Source of the DNA: Rhodopirellula sp.
Lineage (GTDB): Bacteria; Planctomycetota; Planctomycetia; Planctomycetales; Planctomycetaceae
DNA length: 39,200 nucleotides
Assembly: GCA_013203845.1 (NCBI GenBank)
Contig: JABMPE010000146.1
Coordinates: forward strand, 1 to 39,200
Direction of reading: 5' to 3'
The position numbers and the translations under genes were made by a program. Each line of letters begins with the position of its first letter. The first letter of the stretch is position 1. The notes beneath the pieces are model-generated. The model was not told where the DNA came from. It worked only from the letters and a program-made list of their open reading frames with translations, and did no database searches. Positions 9,276 to 17,293 of the stretch are shown one piece after another.

Positions 9276-12200
9276 GCACTAACCAGCGGACACCATTCCT
9301 CACGCGGATCGTCGAGGTCTTTCTGCGTGGCGACATCGCGATTATGTTGACAGTCGTCTCGCTCATACTTGGTGGCATAGCTCTGTGGCTGACGCCGCGT
9401 GAAGAAGAGCCTCAAATTGTTGTGCCCATGGCTGATGTGCTGATCTCAGCGCCCGGACTGTCGGCTGAGGAAGTTGAGCAGCAGGTTACGACTCGCATCG
9501 AAAAACTGCTCTACCAGATCGACGGTGTCGAGTATGTCTACTCGATGTCGCAACCCGGACAGTCTGTCGTGAGCGTACGGTTCTATGTCGGCGAGGACCG
9601 TGAAGACTCACTGATCAAACTGTACAACAAGATCAATTCCAACGTTGACGAAATACCGCCCGGCGTAAAAAGCTGGGTCGTCAAACCGATCGAGGTCGAT
9701 GATGTGCCTATCGTCATCGCCACGCTGTGGACTGATCGAACGGAACTTTATGGCGACCATCAACTGCGACGACTCGCAGAAGAGATTCAGAATGAGCTGA
9801 AGGCTATCCCGAATACAAATCGGGTCTCACTGGTCGGCGGCCGTCCGCGTGTTATCCGAGTCCAACTCAATCCGTCTGCACTTGCCGCGCGGCAGGTTTC
9901 GCCGTTACAGGTTGCTCAGGTTTTACAGGCCAGCAATATCAACCAGCGAGTCGGCGAGTTCGATCAGCAGGAGAGCCACTTTGTCGTCGAGGCTGGCACT
10001 TTTATTCGGGACGCAAGCGATCTGAACCGGCTGGTCGTGCATGTGGCTGACAACCGACCGGTCTACCTGCAGGATGTCGCCGAGGTGATCGACGGCCCTG
10101 CGGAATCCGAGTCGTACACATGGATCGGCTTTGGTCCGGTCAACGAGGAGCAACCCAGCTCTGGTGAGACCTACCCCGCCGTCCACATTGCCGTCGCTAA
10201 ACGCAAAGGGGCCAACGCGGTCTGGGTCGCTAACGAAGTCGAGGCGAGGCTCGAAGAACTGCAGCACTCGCTGCTGCCGGATGGAATTCATTACCGGATC
10301 ACGCGTAACTACGGCGAAACGGCCAACGATAAGGTCAACGAACTGGTCGAGGGACTCGCCGTCGCCGTGCTGACGGTGATTGTCTTTATTGGTATGTTCC
10401 TCGGTTGGCGAGCGGCGCTGGTGGTCGCTCTGGCGATTCCCGTGTGTTACAGCCTGACCCTGTTCATCAACCTGATCGGCGGGTATACGATCAATCGCGT
10501 GACGATGTTCGCGCTGATTCTTTCGCTCGGGCTGCTTGTCGATGACCCGATCACCGATGTCGAGAACATCGCGAGATATTTCACACTCCGCATTCTGCCC
10601 CCGCGTGAGTCCGTGCTGCGTGCGATTCAGGAAGTGCGCCCAGCATTGATCCTTTCCACGCTGGCCATCATCGCCAGCTTCCTGCCGCTGGCCTTCATCA
10701 CCGGGATGATGGGGCCGTACATGGCTCCCATGGCTCTCAACGTGCCACTGACAGTGACGGTGTCAACGGTCGTCGCCTTCGTACTGACGCCGTGGCTGGC
10801 AATGGTTGCTCTGCGGCGTCTCAACGACAAACCCGACGCGGGCGAAGAGTTCGATGTGACTCGACGTCCGCTTTACCGTTTCTTTAACTGGCTGCTGACG
10901 CCACTGCTGGAGCGTCGCTGGCTGAGCTGGAGCGTCCTCGGCAGTACCGGTCTGCTGCTGATCGCGGCCATGGCTGTGCCGGCCTTGCGACTGGTCCCGC
11001 TCAAGATGCTGCCCTATGACAACAAGAATGAGTTTCAGGTAATCGTCGACATGCCTGAAGGCACGACTCTGGAACGCACAGATGCCGTCGCGAGAGACGT
11101 CGGGCGTTATCTCTCCGGTGCATCTGAAGTTCGCGATTACGAGGTCACAGTCGGCACGGCATCGCCGATGGACTTTAACGGCATGGTCCGCCACTACTTC
11201 ATGCGAAGTGGTCCGCACGTGGCCGACATTCGAGTTAATCTCGCCGACAAGGACGATCGCCGGCAGCAGTCTCACGAGATCATTCTGCGCATCCGCAACG
11301 GCTTGACGAAGCTGGCGGAAACGCATGGTGCCAACCTCAAGCTGGTTGAGGTTCCGCCGGGACCACCGGTTCTCGCTACGATCACCGCGGAAGTCTACGG
11401 CCCGGACGATGCGAGCTACGATCAACTGATCGCTGCGTCCCGACTGCTGGCCGGACGCATGAAGAACGAACCCGGTATCGTCGATGTCGATGTCAGCGCC
11501 GAAGACGACCAGACCGTGTGGGTTTTTGAAACAGACAAACCCAAGGCCGCGTTGTCAGGCATTTCCACAGAGGCCATTGCTCAAACGCTCAGTCTCGCCC
11601 TCAAGGGGCTGCCCGCCACAGTGCTGCATCTGCCAAGTGAAGTCGATCCATTAACTGTGCAACTTCGCTTACCTGCCTGGCAACGTTCGGCGATCGACGA
11701 CCTCGAAGAACTCTACATAAAAGGCTTGCACGGAGATGTCGTTCAACTCGGAGCACTAGGTGAATTCCACCAGCGAATCGATGACAAAACTATCTACCAC
11801 AAGAATCTCAAGCGAGTTGCCTTCGTCTATGGCGAAGTCGCCGGACGTTCTCCGGCAGACGCCATTGTTGACATGCAGTTTGACCGGGACTCGACGGACA
11901 ACATTGCCCGACCAGTGAAATCTCGAACCTGGATGGAACCCGGCGGCGGCGATCCGTGGTCTCTGGAAGAAGGCATCCGCATTGAATGGGCCGGTGAAGG
12001 TGAATGGAAAATTACGCTGGACGTGTTTCGTGATCTTGGTCTGGCATTCGCAGCAGCGCTGCTCGCGATCTTCGTAATTCTGATGTTTCAAACGGGCTCG
12101 CGCATTCTGCCGATTGTGATCATGCTGGCAATTCCGCTCACACTGATCGGCATCATGCCCGGCTTCTGGCTTCTCAACGTCATTGTCGACAAGCCTATCG

Positions 12201-12565
12201 ACGGTCATCCCAACCCGGTCTTCTTCACGGCCACAGCGATGATCGGCATGATCGCGCTGGCGGGCGTCGTGATCCGCAATTCCGTCGTCCTGATCGACTT
12301 CATCCACCTCGGTCAGGCCGAGGGCATGTCACTGAAAGAGTCGATTATTCGGAGTGTCGTTGTCCGTACAAGACCCATCCTGCTGACTTCCGGAACAACT
12401 CTGCTGGGCAACTGGGTCATTACGCTCGACCCGATCTTCTCCGGTCTCGCATGGTCGATCATCTTCGGCATGGTGACTTCAACACTCTTCACCTTGATCG
12501 TCATCCCTGTGGTTTACTGGATGATTTACCGCAGCTCGACACACGACGCGGCAGTAATGTCTTGA
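9272..12565 (+). CDS. RND-family efflux permease
   Basis: 1097-residue proton-driven inner-membrane pump of the AcrB/HAE1 type. It has the RND plan: TM1 (~25-45), large porter/docking loop, TM2-6 (~360-560), a second loop, and a final TM block (~910-1080). TM4 carries the acidic pair in GLLVDDPITDVENIARYF; most HAE1 pumps have VDDAIVVVEN there, so the Pro and extra Asp are variant. The start is GTG at 9272, preceded by GGAGG and coupled to the adaptor stop. Residue patterns do not match the metal-relay motifs of CusA closely, so substrate (drug, lipid or metal) is open. Regulation is likely by the PAS activator through the shared sigma-54 promoter. Confidence 0.95.
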   Translation: MSTNQRTPFLTRIVEVFLRGDIAIMLTVVSLILGGIALWLTPREEEPQIVVPMADVLISAPGLSAEEVEQQVTTRIEKLLYQIDGVEYVYSMSQPGQSVVSVRFYVGEDREDSLIKLYNKINSNVDEIPPGVKSWVVKPIEVDDVPIVIATLWTDRTELYGDHQLRRLAEEIQNELKAIPNTNRVSLVGGRPRVIRVQLNPSALAARQVSPLQVAQVLQASNINQRVGEFDQQESHFVVEAGTFIRDASDLNRLVVHVADNRPVYLQDVAEVIDGPAESESYTWIGFGPVNEEQPSSGETYPAVHIAVAKRKGANAVWVANEVEARLEELQHSLLPDGIHYRITRNYGETANDKVNELVEGLAVAVLTVIVFIGMFLGWRAALVVALAIPVCYSLTLFINLIGGYTINRVTMFALILSLGLLVDDPITDVENIARYFTLRILPPRESVLRAIQEVRPALILSTLAIIASFLPLAFITGMMGPYMAPMALNVPLTVTVSTVVAFVLTPWLAMVALRRLNDKPDAGEEFDVTRRPLYRFFNWLLTPLLERRWLSWSVLGSTGLLLIAAMAVPALRLVPLKMLPYDNKNEFQVIVDMPEGTTLERTDAVARDVGRYLSGASEVRDYEVTVGTASPMDFNGMVRHYFMRSGPHVADIRVNLADKDDRRQQSHEIILRIRNGLTKLAETHGANLKLVEVPPGPPVLATITAEVYGPDDASYDQLIAASRLLAGRMKNEPGIVDVDVSAEDDQTVWVFETDKPKAALSGISTEAIAQTLSLALKGLPATVLHLPSEVDPLTVQLRLPAWQRSAIDDLEELYIKGLHGDVVQLGALGEFHQRIDDKTIYHKNLKRVAFVYGEVAGRSPADAIVDMQFDRDSTDNIARPVKSRTWMEPGGGDPWSLEEGIRIEWAGEGEWKITLDVFRDLGLAFAAALLAIFVILMFQTGSRILPIVIMLAIPLTLIGIMPGFWLLNVIVDKPIDGHPNPVFFTATAMIGMIALAGVVIRNSVVLIDFIHLGQAEGMSLKESIIRSVVVRTRPILLTSGTTLLGNWVITLDPIFSGLAWSIIFGMVTSTLFTLIVIPVVYWMIYRSSTHDAAVMS

Positions 12566-12617
12566 GTCATTACCGGCATATCGTGCTCCGATCTTGAGAT
12601 CACCGATGATGAACGTC

Positions 12618-13334
12618 TCAGTCGGATTGAACGTCATGGCAGAGTGGGCATGCGGTTGGCAGCGCATCGCCGGACGAGATTCCAGAGACGCCTCGAAGAA
12701 CGGTCACACTTCCCATAAGTACGACACAGAACGCGGCGACTTTGACGAGTCGCTTTCGTCCCTCGATACCGATCAGCGAACCGCCCAGACCTGCACCGAG
12801 CATCAGCGGCAGCGTCCCCAGTCCAAAGGTCAACATGATTAACGCTCCGGTGTGCAGGTGACCGGAACTCAAAGCGAGAGCCAGGAACGCGTAGACCAGA
12901 CCGCAGGGCAGAAAGCCTGTGGCCAGACCGGCCAGAAACACGTGACCGGGTCGCCCGGATTTCAACAGACTGCGAAACTGAGTTGCTGCCGCGCATGACG
13001 AAGCCTGCTTGAGCCATCTGTCCGAAGACGGAATCAACCCGCCTGAAACGAGTCCCGTGGCGACAAGAGCAGCTCCGGCAATGATTGACAGAACTCCCTG
13101 CACGTTCGCCACGGTCGCAAGATTGTGTTGGAGCTGCTGACCTCCGAAGCCGGCTGTCGCTCCAAGAAATGCATACGTGAAACATCGTCCGATCGAGTAG
13201 ACCGACTGTCGTGTCAGATTCTGCAGAGGCGAGGCGGCGTTCCAGCCGATGGCTAGAGCAAATGCACCGCACATTCCGATGCAGTGTCCGCTGCCCAGCA
13301 ATCCGCCGAGAAAGATCAGAGACCAGTCGATCAT
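12618..13334 (-). CDS. TauE/SafE-like (DsbD_2-type) membrane protein of the cbb3 cluster
   Basis: 238-residue polytopic protein with about six TM segments. It begins with the signature GGLLGSGHCIGMCGAFALAI, matching the sulfite-exporter TauE/SafE or UreH-like family that commonly follows ccoI in cbb3 operons and is thought to aid copper delivery or oxidase assembly. A second conserved block, AGLATGFLPCGLVYAFLALAL, has the Cys of the repeat. The ATG overlaps the ccoI stop (ATGA), so it is the last gene of the operon. The C-terminal tail ends CPLCHDVQSD, a CxxCH sequence not expected in this family. Its role in this organism is inferred from context only. Confidence 0.85.
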   Translation of the reverse strand: MIDWSLIFLGGLLGSGHCIGMCGAFALAIGWNAASPLQNLTRQSVYSIGRCFTYAFLGATAGFGGQQLQHNLATVANVQGVLSIIAGAALVATGLVSGGLIPSSDRWLKQASSCAAATQFRSLLKSGRPGHVFLAGLATGFLPCGLVYAFLALALSSGHLHTGALIMLTFGLGTLPLMLGAGLGGSLIGIEGRKRLVKVAAFCVVLMGSVTVLRGVSGISSGDALPTACPLCHDVQSD

Positions 13335-15766
13335 GTTCCAACCGCCTCACCAACGACTTTGCCAGCTGTCTCGCTGACAGACTGGCTGACAGATTCGGTG
13401 CGTTGTGTGACTGCCGGCGGAGAGATTGCTGAGACGGTGCGCTTCGAATTGGTCGGCAATTCAAAGTCGCGAAGCCGTTGTGAATTCCAGAGAACGAACG
13501 CGCTGCTGCCGAACATCAATCCTGCCGCGAAAACGGGATTCAACAGTCCGGCAACTGCCAGAGCCATACCGACAGTGTTGTAACCAAAGGCCCAGAACAG
13601 GTTCTGACGAATCACTCGCCGAGTTTGTCGAGCAAGGCCGATCACCCACGGGACACCACTAAGATCATCTCGCAGCAGGCAGACTCCGGCGGCGTCGCGT
13701 GAAAGGTCTGTTCCTCCTCCCAGCGAAGCGGCAACATCAGCGCCCGCCATCGCCGGGCCGTCGTTGATCCCGTCGCCCACCATCAGCACAGGGCCAGTGT
13801 CTCGCTGCACGGCGTTCAGTATTTTCAGCTTGTCGTCAGGCAGGAGTTCTCCGGAAGCGGGAATCTCCAGCGCATGGCCGAGACGTTTGGCATGAACGGC
13901 GAGATCCCCTGAGAGAATTCCCAGGTCCAGTCCCAGCTCGCGGCACGCATCAACGGCCAGAGCCGCTTCTTCCCGAATGTCTTCCTGCAGCGTGAACACG
14001 CCTCGCACAAGATGGTCCCAGCCAATGAGAACCGTGGACTGGTCTTCCCTTCGCGCGACTTCCAGCGATTCCTGTAACTCCGAACTCAACCGACAGCGAT
14101 TTGTTTCCAGAAACCGCTGACTTCCCAGCCAGACAACCGTTTCGCCTGAAACGCCCGCTGAATTTTTGAGAACCGCTTCGAGTCCTAATCCGGAGACCGT
14201 GCGTACGTCTTGGATCCGCACCCGACTGAGCATCTCTATCCCGTCGTCAGAGGATCGGTCAGTTGATTCGGGAGCGTTCTGAACTGGTTGCCAGTTGGTT
14301 TCCGACAATTCCTGTCCCGCGCACGCAGCAGCGGAAAGATAGCTTGCAATCGCTTTGGAAAAACTGTGCGTCGATTCGCGACAGATCAGGTCGGCAACAG
14401 TGGCAACCTGGTTTTGATTTGATTTTTCATCGCAGATGAAAGACGAGACACTGGGCCTGCCGGATGTCAGCGTTCCCGTCTTGTCAAAGCGAACGGCCTT
14501 GACGGCGCTGAGTCTTTCAAGAACCTCGCCGCTGCGAAATAAAATACCTCGCTCCGCGGCGTGCCGCATGGCTGTCCAGACGGCGACAGAAGTGGCCAGC
14601 CCCAGCGCACAGGGACAGGCAATTAACGTCACCGCCAGCGAGGTCAGCACTCCGTCTGCAAAGCTGCCGGTCAAGGCGTTACCGACAAAAGTGGCGACGG
14701 CCACCAGAGCCACAAACGGAACGAACCAGGCAGCGGTTCGGTCGGCTGCTGTCTGAAACCGTCCCCGCTGCGCACGAGCCCGGCGGACCGCATCGAGAAT
14801 CTGTGATAACGCACCCTCATGGGAGGGCCGTGTCACGCGCACGACGATGCTCGAATCGACCGGGACTGTTCCCGACACGACTTCCTCGCCAGAACGCCGC
14901 GTCACTGGATCGCTTTCACCGGTCAGAATCTGCTGATCAATCGCGACTCGAAATGAGCGATCATCGCCAACAGTTTCACCGGAGATCTCAGTTTCAGATT
15001 CCAGAACACCGTCGGCAGGAATCCGCTCGCCAGCCAGGACGCGTACGCGATCGCCGGGTTTCAGATCGGCGGTCGGCGTCTCAACTTCGCTCGACGCCAG
15101 CAGCAAGCGAGACGTCGCCGGAATCAACCGCTCCAGCGATTCAAGCAACTCACCGGTTTGAAGTTTGCCTCGTGCTTCCAGCCAGCGACCCAGCGTGACC
15201 AGAACCAGAACCATGCTGGCCACTTCGAAGTACACGTGTCCGTTGCCTGCCAGAAGTGACACGACCGAGTAGGCAAAGGCCGCGACGACTCCCAGTACGA
15301 CGAGCAGGTCGGTGGTGATTCGTCCGCGCGATAACTCGGCCCCCGCCGCAACGGCGATAGGAATTCCCAACAGGAAAAGCACCGGAGTTGCCGAGACGAA
15401 GCACAGCCAACGGAACAGTTCACTCAGCGATGCAACAAGCGCCTGTGAGCGGTCGACGTCATAAACGTCCTGGCTCCACAACGCCATCGTGAACACCATC
15501 ACGTTCATGGTGCAGAAAATGGCGATCCCCAGCCGCGTGAGCGTCCATTGAACGTGTCCGGACTCTCCACGATCCTGCGTGACCTGCGAAGCGAAGCGGC
15601 ATCCGAAGCAGCAGAACTCATCTTCGGAAGGTTCGACAGTTGACGGCGAGGGAACCGCTCCCGCGGAAGCGGCCTCAGACACGGTCGCACGCCGGGACCC
15701 GAACCAGCTGCTGGCAACCGGCAAGCCGCACCATGAGCAGGTTCCTGGTTCGTGTCCGGTCGTCAT
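13331..15766 (-). CDS. ccoI: cbb3-associated copper-translocating P1B-type ATPase (CcoI/FixI)
   Basis: Copper ATPase needed to supply copper for the CuB site of cbb3 oxidase. The start is taken as the ATG at 15766, which overlaps the upstream small gene by 4 bp and follows AAGGAG, giving 811 residues. The N terminus has the CcoI-type Cys motifs CSWCGLP and FCCFGC, but no HMA domain with its CxxC lies between them and the first TM segment. The core is complete: TM block with NVMVFTMALWSQDVY, phosphatase motif TGES, membrane CPC in ACPCALGLAT, DKTGTLT phosphorylation site and GDGINDGPA. It is downstream of ccoN/ccoO and just before the TauE-like gene. Copper specificity rests on the CPC motif and context. 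Confidence 0.94.
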   Translation of the reverse strand: MTTGHEPGTCSWCGLPVASSWFGSRRATVSEAASAGAVPSPSTVEPSEDEFCCFGCRFASQVTQDRGESGHVQWTLTRLGIAIFCTMNVMVFTMALWSQDVYDVDRSQALVASLSELFRWLCFVSATPVLFLLGIPIAVAAGAELSRGRITTDLLVVLGVVAAFAYSVVSLLAGNGHVYFEVASMVLVLVTLGRWLEARGKLQTGELLESLERLIPATSRLLLASSEVETPTADLKPGDRVRVLAGERIPADGVLESETEISGETVGDDRSFRVAIDQQILTGESDPVTRRSGEEVVSGTVPVDSSIVVRVTRPSHEGALSQILDAVRRARAQRGRFQTAADRTAAWFVPFVALVAVATFVGNALTGSFADGVLTSLAVTLIACPCALGLATSVAVWTAMRHAAERGILFRSGEVLERLSAVKAVRFDKTGTLTSGRPSVSSFICDEKSNQNQVATVADLICRESTHSFSKAIASYLSAAACAGQELSETNWQPVQNAPESTDRSSDDGIEMLSRVRIQDVRTVSGLGLEAVLKNSAGVSGETVVWLGSQRFLETNRCRLSSELQESLEVARREDQSTVLIGWDHLVRGVFTLQEDIREEAALAVDACRELGLDLGILSGDLAVHAKRLGHALEIPASGELLPDDKLKILNAVQRDTGPVLMVGDGINDGPAMAGADVAASLGGGTDLSRDAAGVCLLRDDLSGVPWVIGLARQTRRVIRQNLFWAFGYNTVGMALAVAGLLNPVFAAGLMFGSSAFVLWNSQRLRDFELPTNSKRTVSAISPPAVTQRTESVSQSVSETAGKVVGEAVGT

Positions 15767-15939
15767 GGAGGCGACACCATCTCCTTCTGAACCGCTGGCA
15801 GGAAGTACGTCACTGCGTAATAGATGACGAACGCCCAGAACAGCAGCCATAGAACCCGCACATACCACGGGATCGAGTTGCTCGTGTAGTTATGAAATTT
15901 CTGCTCAGCTTTGGCAGAAGTCTGTTCGGACTGTGTCAT
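15763..15939 (-). CDS. 58-residue CcoP-anchor-like single-TM protein of the cbb3 operon
   Basis: A small gene with ATG at 15937-15939 and TGA at 15763-15765, fitted between the CcoS-like gene (8 bp gap) and ccoI (4 bp overlap). The protein has a charged, Gln/Lys-rich N terminus, then HNYTSNSIPWYVRVLW, one TM segment (WLLFWAFVIYYAVTYF, residues ~32-47) and a short tail. The pattern His-x-Tyr...Asn/Ser-x-(I/L)-Pro-x-(W/Y) before the TM segment resembles the N-terminal anchor of CcoP (HxYDGIxExDNPLPRWW), here with no haem domain attached. The alternative is a CcoQ-type stabilising subunit. The tight fit on both sides argues it is real. Confidence 0.8.
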   Translation of the reverse strand: MTQSEQTSAKAEQKFHNYTSNSIPWYVRVLWLLFWAFVIYYAVTYFLPAVQKEMVSPP

Positions 15940-15947
15940 AGGTCGTC

Positions 15948-16265
15948 TCAGTGGTGCGAGGGTGCCGCTTTGGCGCTGGCTTCGTCGAGCTTTGCTTCCT
16001 GCTCAAGCATGTGGTACTTCGGCTCTTCGATGTCTCGAAACATGCCGTTGAAAGTGGCCCACAACAGCAGACAGAAAAAACCCAGACTCGCCAGCAGGTA
16101 ATTGGCGACAGGCGAAATGGCAAAGACGCCATCCACATCGCCGCGTACCAGTGCGATGAATTCCGTCAGTTTCATGCCGAAGCCCCACAGGCTCGGCACG
16201 AGAATCAAGACCGCGAGGATTCCCGTCACGATCATGGTGGCTCTGTTTTCGCGATGTGATGCCAT
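15948..16265 (-). CDS. CcoS-like small membrane protein of the cbb3 operon
   Basis: 105 residues with two TM segments (~11-35 and ~54-73). The second TM and what follows (LLLWATFNGMFRDIEEPKYHMLEQEA) resemble CcoS, whose hallmark is W...xGQFDDLExPxxRIL after a single TM, so this may be a CcoS with an extra N-terminal TM hairpin. CcoS is needed to insert cofactors into the catalytic subunit. The gene starts 2 bp after ccoO ends. The similarity is read by eye and is modest; a plain hypothetical oxidase subunit is the alternative. The tail is acidic and then ends SHH. Confidence 0.6.
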   Translation of the reverse strand: MASHRENRATMIVTGILAVLILVPSLWGFGMKLTEFIALVRGDVDGVFAISPVANYLLASLGFFCLLLWATFNGMFRDIEEPKYHMLEQEAKLDEASAKAAPSHH

Positions 16266-16267
16266 GC

Positions 16268-16969
16268 TTATTCGTCCCTGGTTTCTACGCTTTCAGCAGG
16301 TTTTTCAAATGGAGCTGGTTCGTAGTTTTCGTAATCCGGATAGCTCTCCAGCCACGAGCCGAGCCACTGCACGTAGGTGATTAGCGCAAGACCTCTGCGG
16401 TTTGGCTGGCTGGGATCTCCATCGAACAGCCAGGGATATTCCGGCATCGGTGACGTCGTGGAAGTCATCGACGGTTTGAAGAGATGCACCGCGTGCCAGT
16501 CGTTCGAACGCCGTCCGCCTTCACGGCTCAAGTCTGGACCGATGCGACGCGTACCAAAAAGCACCGGTCGCTGGAGTTCGTTCTGATATTCCCACGAGGC
16601 GGACACTGGTCCCCAGCGAGTTTCTTCGTTTGAAACAGGTCGCACGAACTGGCTGTGACAGTGCCAGCAGCCTTCGCCGACGTAGATGTCGCGACCTTCA
16701 CGCAGTGAATCAGCGACCTTCTGGTTCCACCAGTCGGCTCCGGTTTCAGGATCAGCTGGCGGCTCTCCATACGCTTTCACGAAGGATTCAGGATAACGTC
16801 GCGAAAGGTCTTCGAACTGGAACCTCACGTTCCCGTTGACGAGTTCTTCAGCCGTCTGCTCGGGAATGTTCCGGTACATCAGGTACGGCACGGCGGCGTT
16901 CGACAAAAATGCGAACCCAAAAAATGCCAGGCCGGCCACTAGCAGAATGCCGGATTTACTCTCAAACAT
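16268..16969 (-). CDS. ccoO: cbb3-type cytochrome c oxidase subunit II (monohaem cytochrome c)
   Basis: 233-residue membrane-anchored c-type cytochrome that passes electrons to CcoN. It has an N-terminal TM anchor (~8-30), then the haem motif CWHCH (101-105) in EGCWHCHSQFVRPV, the usual CcoO context. A Met in PMPEYPWLF is the likely sixth ligand. The C-terminal half includes GPDLSREGGRRSNDWH, another CcoO hallmark. An AAGGA site lies ten bases before the ATG. A 324-bp gap with a strong hairpin separates it from ccoN, where most operons have these two genes adjacent. Confidence 0.95.
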   Translation of the reverse strand: MFESKSGILLVAGLAFFGFAFLSNAAVPYLMYRNIPEQTAEELVNGNVRFQFEDLSRRYPESFVKAYGEPPADPETGADWWNQKVADSLREGRDIYVGEGCWHCHSQFVRPVSNEETRWGPVSASWEYQNELQRPVLFGTRRIGPDLSREGGRRSNDWHAVHLFKPSMTSTTSPMPEYPWLFDGDPSQPNRRGLALITYVQWLGSWLESYPDYENYEPAPFEKPAESVETRDE

Positions 16970-17293
16970 TGTGACTCGATCCTTACTTCATTTGAACAGC
17001 GGCTGTGACGCGTATCGCTCTGAGAGTCCAAAACATCGTGTGTGCAAAATGCTGTGTGGTAAGGGGCAGAAAGAAGCCTGGAGGCGACTCGTTGCCGAGC
17101 CGCCGCCAGGTTTCGAACAGTCGAAGCGACACGACATGGCTCCCCACCGCATCGCCCACCACACGTGGGCAAATGCCGCCGCGACTGCTGTTTCAATTTC
17201 AGGTTGAATGCTTTCGCATGATTCGTACCAGTTGTCGTTTACGATTTTTGAGTGGTGAATTCGACCGCCCACTCCGATGGTCGAGGTGACGAA
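16970..17293. other. intercistronic gap between ccoN and ccoO, no gene recognised
   Basis: I find no protein with recognisable features here on either strand. The only clear structure is the hairpin at 17077-17110. The 54-codon minus-strand frame starting at the ATG near 17150 is Cys/Arg/Ser-rich, lacks a ribosome site and looks like chance. Confidence 0.6.
17077..17110 (-). terminator. strong hairpin between ccoN and ccoO (terminator-like or mRNA-processing element)
   Basis: Read on the minus (mRNA) strand, CCUGG (17110-17106) pairs with CCAGG (17081-17077). Inside a 1x1 C/U mismatch, GGCGGCUCG pairs with CGAGUCGCC across a GCAA (GNRA) tetraloop. That is 14 pairs including one G-U. The sequence after it is CUUCUUUCUG, pyrimidine-rich but not a clean U-run. 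It could lower ccoO and downstream expression relative to ccoN, or mark a processing site. Confidence 0.6.

Noticed and set aside
10763..11425. A 220-codon minus-strand open frame inside the RND pump
   Set aside because: Antisense to a well-supported pump gene, His/Arg-rich composition, no domain.
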